Numbered from the stretch's first letter, positions 9,390 through 21,889 are shown. The stretch: 22,419 nucleotides of DNA from Pigoraptor vietnamica (GCA_943704525.1 CALSCQ010003312.1:1-22419); one strand, 5' to 3'. Notes: generated by a model not told the origin, from the letters alone. A program made the numbers and translations.

Positions 9390-11216
9390 ATGCTTGGCAA
9401 GATGCTCACCGCTCTACAAACGAAGCCCCCTGCGCAATCGCACGCGTCGACCAATCCCAAGACCGCCGCTCGCTCGGCATCGCAGGAGTCGCGCAAGGTC
9501 CTCACACACTGGGGCACCTCCGAAGAACACAAGAACGGCCGATCGTCCAGCCACGAGCGCGGTGATGCAGACAAGAGAGACGGCGACGGCGCGAGGGAAA
9601 CAACACGGAGGCGCGAGAGTACGGACGGGCACCGGCCGACCGAGAGCAGCACAGCGACGACCAAGCGTCCGCGGGACTCGTCACGACCCGACGCCAGTGA
9701 GGACGACGCAGAGCCCAAGCCCCCCAAGAAGCGGCGGACGGAGGAAGAGAACGCGAAGGACCTCGTCGTCAAGCTGGTGTGCTCCAAGGCGACGTCGAGC
9801 GACTTCCTCCGCGCGGCGTACGACAACTTGCTCGTGGGGCAGTACACGGCGTGCGTGGTTCTCTGCGACCACGTGTACAAGACGTTCAGCGCCTCCGAGT
9901 TCGGCGACCTCCTCCTAGTGCGCGGACAGGCTCGCTGGCGCCTCGGCATGATGGAGGAGGCCAAGCGCGACTTTGAAAACTGGATTAAGAGCGAGCCGGG
10001 CCACCCGTTCGCTGCCCAGCTGCGCGCCGAGTTCTCGTCCGCGTATGCGCTGTACGAGGCGAAGACGTCGAAGGGCCACAAGCCGGCGCCTCCCAAGAAA
10101 CCGCTGACTCCCACCAAGGCACCCAGCGCCGACGTTCCTGCGGATCACAGCGCGCCCGCAAGTGCGAACACGGCCGGTGTCCCGATTGCGTCCAGCAGCG
10201 GACCGTCACCATCCAAACTCGCGTCGCAGCTCGAGGCTTTGGACGGCAGGCCGTCACCATCCAAACTTGCGTCTCAGCTCGAGCCGCAGGCCACAACCGT
10301 CGCAATCTCGCACGTGCCGGCGCAACCCGAGTCCGCACAACCAGCGCCCGAGCCGCAAAGTCAACCAGCACTTCATCAAGAGGTTGCCGAGCGCCCGACG
10401 ACGCCCCAGAATGCGGCGATCGACCTCCCGTGCACTCAATCCACCATCGAGGCGCAAGCGCGGCACAAGAGATCGCCGTCTCGTTTCACGGACTCGCTCA
10501 AGCGACTTAAGAGCGCGCTGATGACGAACAAGGGCGACGACGCTCTCCAGCGACACGATAGGCGTGAACGACTCGACATGGACGACGGGTCGGACACGCA
10601 AATGACAGTCGATCCCGTCAGCGAGCACGCCCCGTCCCAGAGCCCCACGGCTTCCAACCCATCTTCGCAGCGCTCGTCCGTCGTAGAGGCCGCCGCGAGG
10701 CACGCCGACCGTTACACGGATGCGGCGATGGCCGCTGCACTCGCAGCCCGTCGTCAGGGAGAGCGGAGGGATCAGCGGCCCGCAAGACCATACGACGGCG
10801 ACATGCTCAAACAACAGGCCCGACGCCAGCGGCAACTTACAGAGTTGGCCAGGCGGCATACGGCGATGCTGCGACTCGAGCTCGCGCAGCTGCAACACTG
10901 GCATCGCGCGGGCGCTGCGCTCATGTCCACGGGACAACGGCGCATGCACGCCCTCATGCGAGTGCTCGCAGCGACGACCGCCACATACGACGCGCCAGCG
11001 ATGGGCCGATACGGCCTTGCGCCGAACATGAGATTCCACGAGCATGCCATGAACGGTCCGCGCATCCCAGGGCCCGCCGATGATGCGTTTGGAGTGGACG
11101 GATGGGGTCCTGCTCCAATGCCGATCGATTCCGACGGACTCATGTTCGCGCCCGCGACGCCGACGTACTTTCCGGATCCGTTCGGGTTTCCTAGCATCGA
11201 TCCCACGGAGTTCTAA
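9390..11216 (+). CDS. Probable nuclear protein with TPR-like helices, unrecognised
   Basis: This 608-aa protein is encoded in one large exon that begins at the acceptor after 9347; TAA is at 11214-11216. Residues 1-100 are hydrophilic and rich in Ser, Arg and Glu. A nuclear-localisation-like PKPPKKRR lies at about 107-114. Residues of about 120-225 form a helical region with TPR character: LLVGQYTACVVLCDHVY, LLLVRGQARWRLGMMEEA and AQLRAEFSSAYALYEA. A Pro/Ser/Gln-rich linker follows, with a doubled PSPSKLASQLE. A basic patch (RHKRSPSRFTDSLKRLK) and an Arg/Gln-rich helix (about 475-530) come next, then a Met/Pro-rich tail. The start is uncertain. The exon is open upstream to 9348, and an ATG at 9275 would join in frame only through a 37-nt intron. 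I do not recognise a family; a role in chromatin or RNA work would be a guess. Confidence 0.75.
   Translation: MLGKMLTALQTKPPAQSHASTNPKTAARSASQESRKVLTHWGTSEEHKNGRSSSHERGDADKRDGDGARETTRRRESTDGHRPTESSTATTKRPRDSSRPDASEDDAEPKPPKKRRTEEENAKDLVVKLVCSKATSSDFLRAAYDNLLVGQYTACVVLCDHVYKTFSASEFGDLLLVRGQARWRLGMMEEAKRDFENWIKSEPGHPFAAQLRAEFSSAYALYEAKTSKGHKPAPPKKPLTPTKAPSADVPADHSAPASANTAGVPIASSSGPSPSKLASQLEALDGRPSPSKLASQLEPQATTVAISHVPAQPESAQPAPEPQSQPALHQEVAERPTTPQNAAIDLPCTQSTIEAQARHKRSPSRFTDSLKRLKSALMTNKGDDALQRHDRRERLDMDDGSDTQMTVDPVSEHAPSQSPTASNPSSQRSSVVEAAARHADRYTDAAMAAALAARRQGERRDQRPARPYDGDMLKQQARRQRQLTELARRHTAMLRLELAQLQHWHRAGAALMSTGQRRMHALMRVLAATTATYDAPAMGRYGLAPNMRFHEHAMNGPRIPGPADDAFGVDGWGPAPMPIDSDGLMFAPATPTYFPDPFGFPSIDPTEF
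10203..10285 (+). repeat. Two-copy 48-bp coding repeat (PSPSKLASQLE)
   Basis: The DNA CCGTCACCATCCAAACT and what follows recurs 48 nt apart, starting at 10203 and 10251. It gives two copies of the peptide PSPSKLASQLE in the linker of the 608-aa protein. It is a recent in-frame duplication within a disordered region. Confidence 0.85.
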
Positions 11217-11410
11217 TGAAGCATGTACATATCAAACAACAAAAAAACTATGAATTCGCAACGTTCGATACCAAAAATTTGCAAGTGAGACATAAGTTCA
11301 AGACCAATATTAGAGTAGAAAAGACCCAACGCCTGTACAGAGCACGGCGCACGCACACTCAGCGCGGACGCACGTGTTATCGCTTCGAAGCGAGAGCTCG
11401 GGAAATCGTG
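11217..11410. other. Convergent 3' gap with partial duplication
   Basis: About 110 bp of AT-rich 3' UTR follows the 608-aa gene. Then comes a CG-rich stretch holding the extra copy of the coiled-coil gene's stop region (11373-11400). No gene is seen. Confidence 0.7.
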
Positions 11411-11447
11411 TTATCGCTTGGACCCGTTCGACCGAAGCGAGAGCTCG
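11373..11447. repeat. Direct duplication that copies a gene's stop-codon region
   Basis: Copy A is 11373-11400 (28 bp). Copy B is 11407-11447 (41 bp). They share CGTGTTATCGCTT and CGAAGCGAGAGCTCG. Copy B has 13 extra bases between these parts. Copy B includes the stop (11413-11411) and last codons of the coiled-coil gene, while copy A lies just past the stop. Confidence 0.9.
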
Positions 11448-12034
11448 TCATTCCACGAGCGTTCCTCGGCGCCGGCGCCGTTTTCCGAAGCGAGGCTCGA
11501 GTCCACCGCAGATATGGCCTCCAGTTCCCCTTCACGCCCACCCACAGCCAAAAGAATCTTGTTCACGCTCGCGGGTGGCGATGTCTGGCGCGCAGGGCGC
11601 TCCTTTTCCCGCGCGGCGCCCTCGGAGGCGCTATCGTGCGCATGGCGAGTGCGCCGCCGAGATGACGTGCCCTTTGCCCCAGACGACCTGGACAGCAGCG
11701 AGTTTGTGTTTTCCGAAAAGGTGACGTCGCTTTCCGTGGCGACACTCTGCTCGTCTGCTCCGACACATTCAAACGCTACGGAGCCACCGAGTGATGCGGA
11801 CGTGATGTCAGCAGGACCCAGCGAGACGTCGGAGAGGCGGTCGAGGGCACGCCCAGAGTACTGTGAGATGCCAGGGCCGCGCATTCGTTGCGGGGGACCG
11901 ACGCGAGGAGATTCGCCGAAATAGTGCGCAAACACCTTGTCCTTGTCCACTGCGGGTGCAAAAAGCGTCACATTAGCCGTGGCCATGATACCAACAGTCC
12001 ACACGGAACCACCAACCCAGACACACACACCATA

Positions 12035-12072
<38 letters not shown>

Positions 12073-13313
12073 GCACGCACATCCGCAAATGCACGCACCG
12101 CTGCCCGCTCCCGCAATGGAGGCCGCAAGCGTATCCACACCGCGCTGCTGGTCGTTCAGACGCGCCAACATGTCCTTGACAAGCCGACGCAGGTCCGCGA
12201 CCTCCTTTCGAGCGCCCTCGCTCGCTAGCAGCCGCGCCCCGCCAGTCGTGGCCAACGCCTCCTCCACCGCTTCCACACGGCGCTCAAGCGCGACGAGCTT
12301 TCGGGCCGTGTCGCGCGCCCCAATGTCCATCGACGTTAGAGTCGCCTCGCACTTTGCACACTGACCAATTGCGCTCTGCACTTGCCGCAGGAGGGCGTCG
12401 TGCTCCTCCTTGTTCACGCGCATGGCATCGGCGAGTTCGCGAGAGAGGCGGCCCACTGCGGCCAACCCCGCCGCCCCGTCGCCCAGCGCAGACACGACGA
12501 AAGCGCCGTCGGCACCGCCCTGGGCTCCCGGCGCAGACACGGAGCGCGTGACGACTGCAAGCAGCCCGCGAAAGTGATTCAGCTCGCCCTCGACGCCCGA
12601 CTTCCACTGTGAAGAGGGGGAGTCCAACATTAGCACAACAAATCGGTTGTACAGAAGAAAGGGGGAAAAATGCCAACAACCCAGACTCGAACTCACATGC
12701 TCCAGCTCTGTGCGCATTCCCCGCGACTTGTCCCTCTCCTTGCGGGCCTCTGTTTCGGCGCGCTCGAGGGCGTCCTCGAGGAATGAGACGCGGTCTCGCA
12801 TCGTAGCCACGTCCCGCGCAAGAATGTCGCGCTCGCGCTTGGCCGCGGCGACGGCGTCCACAAGCACCTCCACTACTTCCCCCTGATAATCCAACCGGTC
12901 CGTGATCGTGCGCACATTCTCACTCACGCGCTGTGATCCAACAAGGGCAGCGGCACCCGTTCGCCTGCGCGAGCTCGCGAGGGTCAGCACGCTGAAGTGA
13001 GGCCTCTACGAAAGTTGCCAGCGTCCCGTGAATGCGATTACTAAACTAAAGCGCTCACCTGGTCGCATTGCGCGCTTCAACTTCCTCCACCTCGTGGTAG
13101 AGCCTCGGCTGCATTGACAGCGCCGGCGAATTGAGCGGCAACTGCGTAAGCGCCTGCGTGACACGGCAACACCACGAAATCAGCACATGGCACTCGGACG
13201 ACGGCTGCGCACACGTTTACACTCGCCTCCACGCGCTTGACGCGCTCCAAGTTGAGCTCCGTCTCTTTGATTAGCGACGACACCATGGACCGCCACTCGG
13301 TGTCGCGCGACAT
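11411..13313 (-). CDS. Coiled-coil protein, unrecognised, head-to-head with CFAP300
   Basis: Exons in coding order are 13313-13221, 13153-13059, 12964-12697, 12606-12099 and 11949-11411: 1503 nt, 500 aa. All joins are GT-AG with matching phases. The ATG at 13313 gives MSRDTEWRSMVSSLIKETE. Heptad-rich helices occur at about residues 75-175 (from EVVEVLVDAVAAAKRERD to GMRTELEH and beyond) and about 225-315 (including ALERRVEAVEEAL and EVADLRRLVKDMLARL). The tail (about 322-500) is Ser/Arg/Glu-rich and looks disordered, with a basic SSRRRTRHAHD patch. There is no signal peptide or membrane segment. I do not recognise a family. The shared 506-bp promoter with CFAP300 makes a flagellar or basal-body role possible, but that is only inference. 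Confidence 0.78.
12020..12080. repeat. (CA)n tract in intron 4 of the coiled-coil gene
   Basis: On the sense strand it is (GT)n beginning about 18 nt after the exon 4 donor (GTGCGTGCATTTGCGG, then GT repeats). Confidence 0.9.
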
Positions 13314-13819
13314 GTTTGCGAAATTCGCACCGCCTTATGCGCTACGTTTTTGCCCAGCGGCTGAGCGGCACACCCACACGATAGCACACTCACTCCCCCT
13401 TCACGCACAGGCGCATTCTTCCCAAAGCTCTCGGTCTCTCAAGAAGACACGGCGTTATTATATGGGGATTCAGGCTACTTTGTCCGCCTCAAACAGAGCG
13501 ACGGGGAAAAAGTCAGCAAAGCAACGACGATGAGATAGCGGCACGGTCGCGAGCTGAGAGACTGGCGGTTTGAATGTGCCGCCGGTTTACAAGCGAGATT
13601 TCGGCTATTCTAAGCGAGATCTCGCTCACATTCTTCTCTCTGGAATGTCGTGCTGTTACCCTCGGCTTCAAGTCTGAGAGGTACTTTGCGTCTCCACAGA
13701 CGTGTGCCGTTTTCACCAACGCAGTCCTCTCGTTGACACGAAGTGCTCTGTGTGCAGCCGTTCCGCTGTCACTCTGCAATATCCGCGTGCGTTTACGAAA
13801 GGGGAAAGAGACGGAGAAG
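13314..13819. promoter_or_regulatory. Divergent promoter of the coiled-coil gene and CFAP300
   Basis: A 506-bp gap lies between start codons pointing apart. It contains a TATA-like TTATTATATGG near 13453-13464. A direct repeat AAGCGAGAT occurs at 13591-13599 and 13612-13620; the second copy is part of a perfect 14-bp palindrome, AGCGAGATCTCGCT, at 13613-13626. I looked for a clear RFX X-box, expected of ciliary genes in some lineages, and did not find one by eye. Confidence 0.6.
13613..13626. promoter_or_regulatory. Perfect 14-bp palindrome in the CFAP300 promoter
   Basis: AGCGAGATCTCGCT is its own reverse complement. A half copy (AAGCGAGAT) lies 21 bp upstream. It could bind a dimeric transcription factor; there is no direct proof. 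Confidence 0.45.
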
Positions 13820-15201
13820 ATGCCGGGTCCCGAAGGCCGCACGTTCTCGTTCCAGTTTGTCGGCGACAACACCACGTCGCCCGTGTTTAGCGCAAAAGAG
13901 CGCAAGGAGTGCTTTGACAAATGGTGGGTGAGACAACTGGAAATGAGAACGAGATGCATTTGAGTGCCCAATTTATGCGTGTCCGTTCACTTGCGTCTCG
14001 TCAAGCTTACGCGTCGCTGTTTTTCAGGTATCTGTCGCACAGCATGCGCTATTGGCGCTTCTGCTTCGACCAGCACTTTCAACAGTACCAGATGGAGACG
14101 CTCCTTCGAGAGCTTTTTACAGATGCAACCGTTCTACACACACTGCGCGTGGGTCTCAACACGCTTTTTTGCCTTCTTTCCCGTGAGGACGAGCACGTGG
14201 AGGCTGTGTGTGAATGCATGACGGTGGAGAAGATCTCTCTCTCTGACGAGGGCGCGCATCTTCTTGCAGGTGTTGTCGTCGAGCGGTTCGTGGGTTTCGC
14301 TTGCGCCGAATGCCAAGACGGTGACGAAGGAGGACGTGCCGTGCACACTGACCAGCATGGCCCTCTTTGATCGCCTCAGCGACTCTGGTGAGAAGCTCCG
14401 TCGTTCGCATATGCGGACACACAGACGCATAGACACTTAGACACACACAGACGCTTAGACGCACGCACGGGCGAGTCCACGACTATCTCTCACGCCTCAA
14501 GCTGAAGTGCACCGCCCTCACACCGACATTTCTTGCCCATGACAGGCGTCGTGCGCGAGACCGGCCACATTGTCAAGTGCTTCGACGAGCCCCACCCGCA
14601 CTTCACCATTTCGGACGAGCTGCGCAAGATGCTCCTGCTGCCGGACTCGGACCACTACGGGCTCTACTCTGCTGCCGAGCGCTCGGAATTTCTCTTCCGC
14701 GCCTTCCAGCACATGTGCCTCGGCGGCGCCATTTGCCAGTTTGAGGACGAAATCGAGCCTTACCTGGACACGGCCAAGCTCGTCTACAAGGACCTCATCG
14801 CGTGAGTGGCACAGCTCGCATCTGTACACTTGTTTGGTTGCTTTCGTTTGTACGTGTGCGTTCACGCGCGCGCGCGCGTCTGTGTGTGTGGAGGCGTGTG
14901 TGCGTGTGTGCGTGCGTGCGTGCATGTGTGCGTACGCGTGTGTAGTGCACGTGTGATGCAGCGTGTTCGATAGAGAGTGTACATGTGACCGCAGCTCATA
15001 GTGAGCCCTTCCACACGCAGCGTTCAGAAAGACCCGCAGAGCGGACTCCTCTCCGTTCGCAGTCACGTGGTGTCTGTGACGGGCGTGGATGGAACAGACC
15101 TCTTTCCCCGCCCCGGCAACCCCCAAAACTTTATGTATGTGATTGTGGACCCTGTCAAGCGGCACGTGACCGTGTGGTACAATGCGTGGAGCGACCTATG
15201 A
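13820..15201 (+). CDS. CFAP300: Cilia- and flagella-associated protein 300 (CFAP300/C11orf70)
   Basis: This is a cytoplasmic/ciliary factor needed to assemble outer and inner dynein arms. Exons 13820-13923, 14028-14148, 14270-14387, 14546-14801 and 15021-15201 give 780 nt, 259 aa (human 267). Landmarks shared with human CFAP300: FDQHFQQY; VPCTLTSMALFDRL; VRETGHIVKC; ISDELRKMLLLPDS; EFLFRAFQHMCLGGAICQ; EIEPYLDTAKLVYKDLI; and near the C terminus MYVIVDPVKRHVTVWY. Introns are 104-219 nt and GT-AG. The last one is rich in GTGT/GCGT on the sense strand (about 14880-14942). The ATG has a purine-rich context (GAGAAGATGCC). This gene is the best evidence that the organism builds motile cilia. Confidence 0.93.
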
Positions 15202-15524
15202 AGTGAGAGCGGAATGAAGTGTGAACTCTGCATGGAGGGGTTGCCGGGGGGGAGGAGGGAAGATGACAGCCTGGCGGATCGAGAAAACACGGTAAGCTAA
15301 GGCTTGGAAATTATATCAGAAGCGCAAAAAGACGCGACCCGCGCAGAACGCACGCTCGCAACCGAAGCACGACGGCAGCCACACGCACACGCGCACGCAC
15401 GCACGACGCAGAGAAAAAAGGGCGTTAGGACGACACGCAAGTCCCTTTGTGAAGAGCGTCTCGGTCCAAGGAACGTACAGGAATAGCATACAGTGTAATC
15501 CGCCAATTGAGGGCGACTTCCCCT
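15202..15524. other. Convergent 3' gap between CFAP300 and SEC22
   Basis: The gap is 323 bp. It holds a G-rich stretch (about 15236-15262) and a CACG-rich run (about 15378-15410). I see no gene or structured RNA; both 3' UTRs must fall here. Confidence 0.7.
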
Positions 15525-15799
15525 TCAGAACCAGTAAAAGCGAACGTAGATGACGAGCAGCACAGTGCCGACGACTGCGAGGATGGGGCCGTACTTGCGA
15601 TAGATGGCGAGCCAGTTGAGGTACTTGGCGTCCTTGAGATACTTTTTCGACTCCATCGACAGAGTCCCGGCCATCTGGCTCACCCCTGGTGGGAACGCGG
15701 GAGATGTTCCGTTAGGATGCGCACACAAGCATGTGGCACCCAGCTCGCACACACCCGCGTGAATACAGGCACAGACAGACACAGAACACACGCACACAT

Positions 15800-15848
<49 letters not shown>

Positions 15849-16997
15849 ACACTGCATACAACGGAAGTCACTCACTATCAAGGCGCTCGCCGCGGCCCAA
15901 GACTTCGTCGATGTTCTGCATCATAATGCGCTGGACGTCGTGGAGTTCCTCGTTGAGCTTGCTGAGATTGCGCTGCGTCTTTGTGTCGAGGTACATCTTC
16001 TTCGTCTTCTGCATGAACGTGTCTGCAATCGGAGACATACAAACACACACCGAAACGGTCAGGCCACTCGTGTCGGCACACCTTCTTCTTTCTTCGAATT
16101 CATCGACCATGATCATCCACACTCTCTGTGTTTCCTCAGGCGGCCATTCTCATCCCAGAACCCGCTGTACAGGTCCGCGACGCGAATGACCCCCCTCTCT
16201 CATGAATCTCCGTCCCCGTCCCACACTGCAATGGGCGCGTGCCCTCCCCCTCCCCCCCCACAAACACACACACACACACTCACCAAACTTGATGAAGGCG
16301 TATGGCCTTGCGGCCGTGCCGACTTCGTTGCCGTAGCTCTGCTGAAACTCGCGCTGGATGTCGTCGAGGTACGCAAAGGCGAGCTTCTTCGGGTACGACT
16401 TGTCGCACAGCACGAGATAACACACGCCCATCTCGATCAAGTAGCTGCAAAGCGCGCGGAGGGGTGCTACACGTGAGAAAACCTCCACGCAGTTCGCAAG
16501 ATGTGCAGGCGCACTTAATCTCACCGCATTCGCATATCCACACACATTAGGCGGTACTCACTGAAAGAAGAATGGGCCCGTCTCGATGGTGCAGCGCGCC
16601 GGGGAAGCGTCCGACATTTTCTTGAAGAGCATCTTGGCTTGGTTCTTGTAATCTGTCAAGTCACGATCCGTCTATGATGGAGTGTGTGCGTGTGTGTGTG
16701 TGTGTGTGTGTTGCGTATGTGTGAGCGTGTGAGCCAGACATACACGCACACGCACACGCATGCCTACGCCAAACACACACCCTCACACGCACATACTGAC
16801 AATACGTACGCACAATACGCACACACACCACACGCACACACACACACACACACACAAAACACATACACAACATATACACAGTTTACACACTTCTCCAAAC
16901 TGCACAATCTCAACAATAATCACACCTGTTCATCTTCCATAGACGCCGCCAGTGGCAAGCCGTCAATAACACGCGCGATCAGCGTCAGCCGAATCAT
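15525..16997 (-). CDS. SEC22: Vesicle-trafficking R-SNARE SEC22
   Basis: This is an ER-Golgi R-SNARE. Exons in coding order are 16997-16926, 16671-16562, 16444-16284, 16022-15876 and 15685-15525: 651 nt, 216 aa (human SEC22B 215). The N-terminal longin domain (about 1-120) starts [20 protein letters not shown] and includes [19 protein letters not shown] and RPYAFIKF. The SNARE motif follows (about 128-185), with [21 protein letters not shown]158 in GRGE is the expected zero-layer arginine. Then come [10 protein letters not shown] and a C-terminal anchor (about 196-213) ending VRFYWF. Human and window proteins align without gaps across the SNARE motif joins. All introns are GT-AG, and three carry microsatellites. 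Confidence 0.96.
15787..15846. repeat. (CA)n tract in SEC22 intron 4
   Basis: It reads (GT)n on the sense strand, about 28 nt after the exon 4 donor. Confidence 0.9.
16261..16280. repeat. (CA)n tract at a SEC22 splice donor
   Basis: On the sense strand the exon 3 donor GTGAGT runs straight into (GT)n. Confidence 0.85.
16681..16870. repeat. Inverted GT/CA microsatellites in SEC22 intron 1
   Basis: Plus-strand (GT)n at about 16684-16712 and (CA)n at about 16775-16870 lie in the same 254-nt intron. On the sense strand (GU)n comes first and (CA)n near the acceptor, so the intron can fold on itself. Confidence 0.85.
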
Positions 16998-17583
16998 TCT
17001 CGCAACGCAACAACTGCTCCTCGACGAGATGCGACAGTGCCGACACTCGCACGCAATTGCCCCTAATGGGGCACGCTATGGACGTGCGGAGATGGAGGGT
17101 GTGTGCACTCGGACAACGATGGATGCGAATGTTCGGTTTTCACGTGAACGACTTCCGAGCGGCGCAAGAACAAAGAACACGAAAGGGAGAGGGGAAGCAG
17201 GCACGAATTGGAGAGCAAGAAAGGACAGCGCAAGGAAGGCGCGAATGCCTCCGTTTTGCCTTCGTGACGCTGGCAAAAAAGGGGCTTTGCGGCGGGAAAA
17301 AAGGTCCAAGGGACAGCTGGAATTGACTTGTGGCAAAATGGGTCAAGTTTTCACAGAAGTTCAAATTATGGCCTTCCTCTCAGCTGATTTTTCCCTTCGG
17401 CTCAACGACTGTCCCGCAGACACCGGCACACACAGCACGGCCAGTCTTAGACCTGACGGGCTCATAGTACACAAACAGGTACACAAACAGCCTACGACCA
17501 GTCTCTGAACTGACAGACGCCTGGTACACGCAGCGAGGAGATAGAGCACAAACTACATTTATACAGGCAAGTGCCGCAACGGC
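16998..17583. other. Upstream region of SEC22, downstream of HGH1
   Basis: This 586-bp stretch is the only tandem-gene gap. It must hold the SEC22 promoter and the HGH1 3' UTR. A hairpin with arms TGCCCC and GGGGCA and loop TAAT is at 17058-17073. A 12-bp unit GTACACAAACAG is doubled at 17467-17490, and is flanked by an imperfect 24-bp repeat (17438-17461 and 17495-17518, about 18 of 24 matches). Open frames here show no recognisable protein. Confidence 0.6.
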
Positions 17584-19097
17584 TCATCGCGCACTCGCAT
17601 CGTCCGCAGTCACCGCGGGCGCCCTCGCGCCAACCACAATTTCGTCGTCATACACCGTCGTCCGCGCGCTTCCCTCGGCCGCGAGTTCCGTCTGCAGCTC
17701 CGTGTCCTCCTTGGCGCGGATATCGTCGAGCTTCTTCGCAACGTCAGAAGGCAGTTCGAGCTGGTGCAGGTGAGCGCCCGACTCGTCGCCGATAAGTAGC
17801 TGGACGAGGGGATAGATGGCCCGGTCTGCCACCTTGTCCTTCTCCCACTTGTGGAATTCGCGCAGAATGGGATACACTTTCTTGTTGCGAAGCGTCTCGC
17901 GCCCTTGCTTCGTCGCGCCAAGCTGCATGGGACGAGAATGAAAACCATGTCCCGACACGAAACCCCTTTACTGGGCTCAGTTGTTGTCCTTGCGTGGGGT
18001 GTTGCCAGAAAGACAGGCTGACGACACTACCACTTGCCACGCACCTGCGTAAGGGCCTCGATCAGAATGACGCGAATCTGGGCGTCCGGTTCGCGCTCTT
18101 TCTCCGCGGGAAGATACTGTAGCTCGTCGGGCATTCCGTTCATGTCGTCGTCGTCGAATTCCTCGGGACCAGCGAGGGGAAGGAGAAGGTGGGGCAGAAG
18201 GCCGACTGCGCGCAGAGAGGGAACGTCAACGACAGTACGCCGAGTAATTAGCAGACTTAGACGTCAATAAAAAATGCTAGAGAGTACGAAGAGGCGCGAG
18301 TGCGAAAAGAGGGGAGAGAGTGCGTTGCGAGTACGATTACGCGCCACGGCCGTGCAACACCCACCGTCGTCCGACAGAAGCCACTCGTGCACACTCGAGT
18401 CAAAGCAGCAGTTCTTGATCATCGCCGCAATGCCACCGCGCCGCACGACTTCGGGGTGCTGCGTGAACGGAAGCAGGCGCGGTAGCACGCACCGCTCCCG
18501 GCTCGTAATCGCCTTGCAGCCTGCCTCCGTCTGCGTCACGTTCGACAGCACGGAAGCCACAAAGTGAAGATGCGGCCCTTCATGCGTGCCGTTCTTATCG
18601 GTCTTGCCGGCGCCGCCGCCGAGCGGGGACAGCGTCGTGCTCTCCCACGCGGGTGTCTTACAGAAAGCGTCGATGAGCTTGTAAAGGTGCTCGCCCTCTG
18701 CGGAACCGCCCACAGCGAGCAGCTTCTCGCACCCTTCCGTCGTCCGCGTCAAATTTGCGAGCGCCATTGCCGCCCAATCTGCCGAGGGAAGCCGCGCAAC
18801 GACGGCATCAACGAGGGACGGCAATACGCCGACGCCGACCATGTACGAAGCGAGCGATGCGTCCGCAGAGAGATTCACGACGGCTTTGAAGCACATCTCC
18901 ACGGACGGAGGCGGCGAGTCGTTCGGCTTTCCACAGAGCTCGCAAAGAGGGCGGACGACGTGCTGCCGGTGTGCGGCGACGACATTCCTTCCGTCGTCAG
19001 AGCCCGTGAGACCGAGCACAAGTTCAACGGCGCTCTGCCGCACGTGCGGGCGCGGGTCGAGTAACAACTCGCCCAATTCACGAAGCTGCGTCTCCAT
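17584..19097 (-). CDS. HGH1: Protein HGH1 homologue (eEF2-folding factor)
   Basis: This is an ARM-repeat adaptor that, in yeast, helps the TRiC chaperonin fold elongation factor eEF2. Exons in coding order are 19097-18365, 18205-18045 and 17922-17584: 1233 nt, 410 aa (human about 390). The N-terminal part (DUF383) has ELLLDPRPHVRQSAVELVLG, CFKAVVNLSAD, MALANLTRT, FVASVLSNVTQ and RGGIAAMIKNCCFD. The C-terminal part (DUF384) has LLLPLAGPEEFDDDDM, MPDELQYLP, EREPDAQIR, TKQGRETLRNKKVYPILRE and LVQLLIGDE. The start at METQLRELGE matches the family start and has ATGG context; upstream in-frame sequence is promoter. Introns are 159 and 122 nt, GT-AG. It shares a divergent promoter with PRMT3. Confidence 0.94.
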
Positions 19098-21654
<2,557 letters not shown>

Positions 21655-21889
21655 GGGGTGCGAAAATGAAACTCGGCTCAAAGTGAGGAGGAGAATGAGA
21701 GAGAGTGCGAGAGCGAGAGAGAGAGTGTGTGTGGGTGTGTTTGTCTGTGTCAGTGCGACGTGACAGAGAAAGACGAAAACAGAGAGAAGAACGAAATCGA
21801 ACAGGGATTTGAGGATGGGTAAAGGTTGGCGCAAATGCGCACAGTGAGAGTGACAGGGGACGACAGCAAACCGCACGACGCAACTCGTT
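21655..21889. other. Convergent 3' gap with GA- and GT-rich DNA
   Basis: A 235-bp gap between the PRMT3 stop and the facing stop of the ANAPC16-like gene. A GAGA-rich then GTGT run spans about 21690-21750. No gene is seen. Confidence 0.7.

Noticed and set aside
8945-9565. 206-residue plus-strand frame rich in His and Thr
   Set aside because: It crosses the CA block, TATA box and a splice acceptor, and reads the 608-aa gene in the wrong frame.
17058-17073. Hairpin TGCCCC-TAAT-GGGGCA as a bacterial-type terminator
   Set aside because: The window is clearly eukaryotic nuclear DNA, and the hairpin lies upstream of SEC22 with no U-tract.
16684-17508. 274-residue open frame on the plus strand
   Set aside because: Half of it is microsatellite reading as Cys/Val and Thr/His repeats, and it overlaps SEC22 exon 1 and introns on the other strand. 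No domain is visible.
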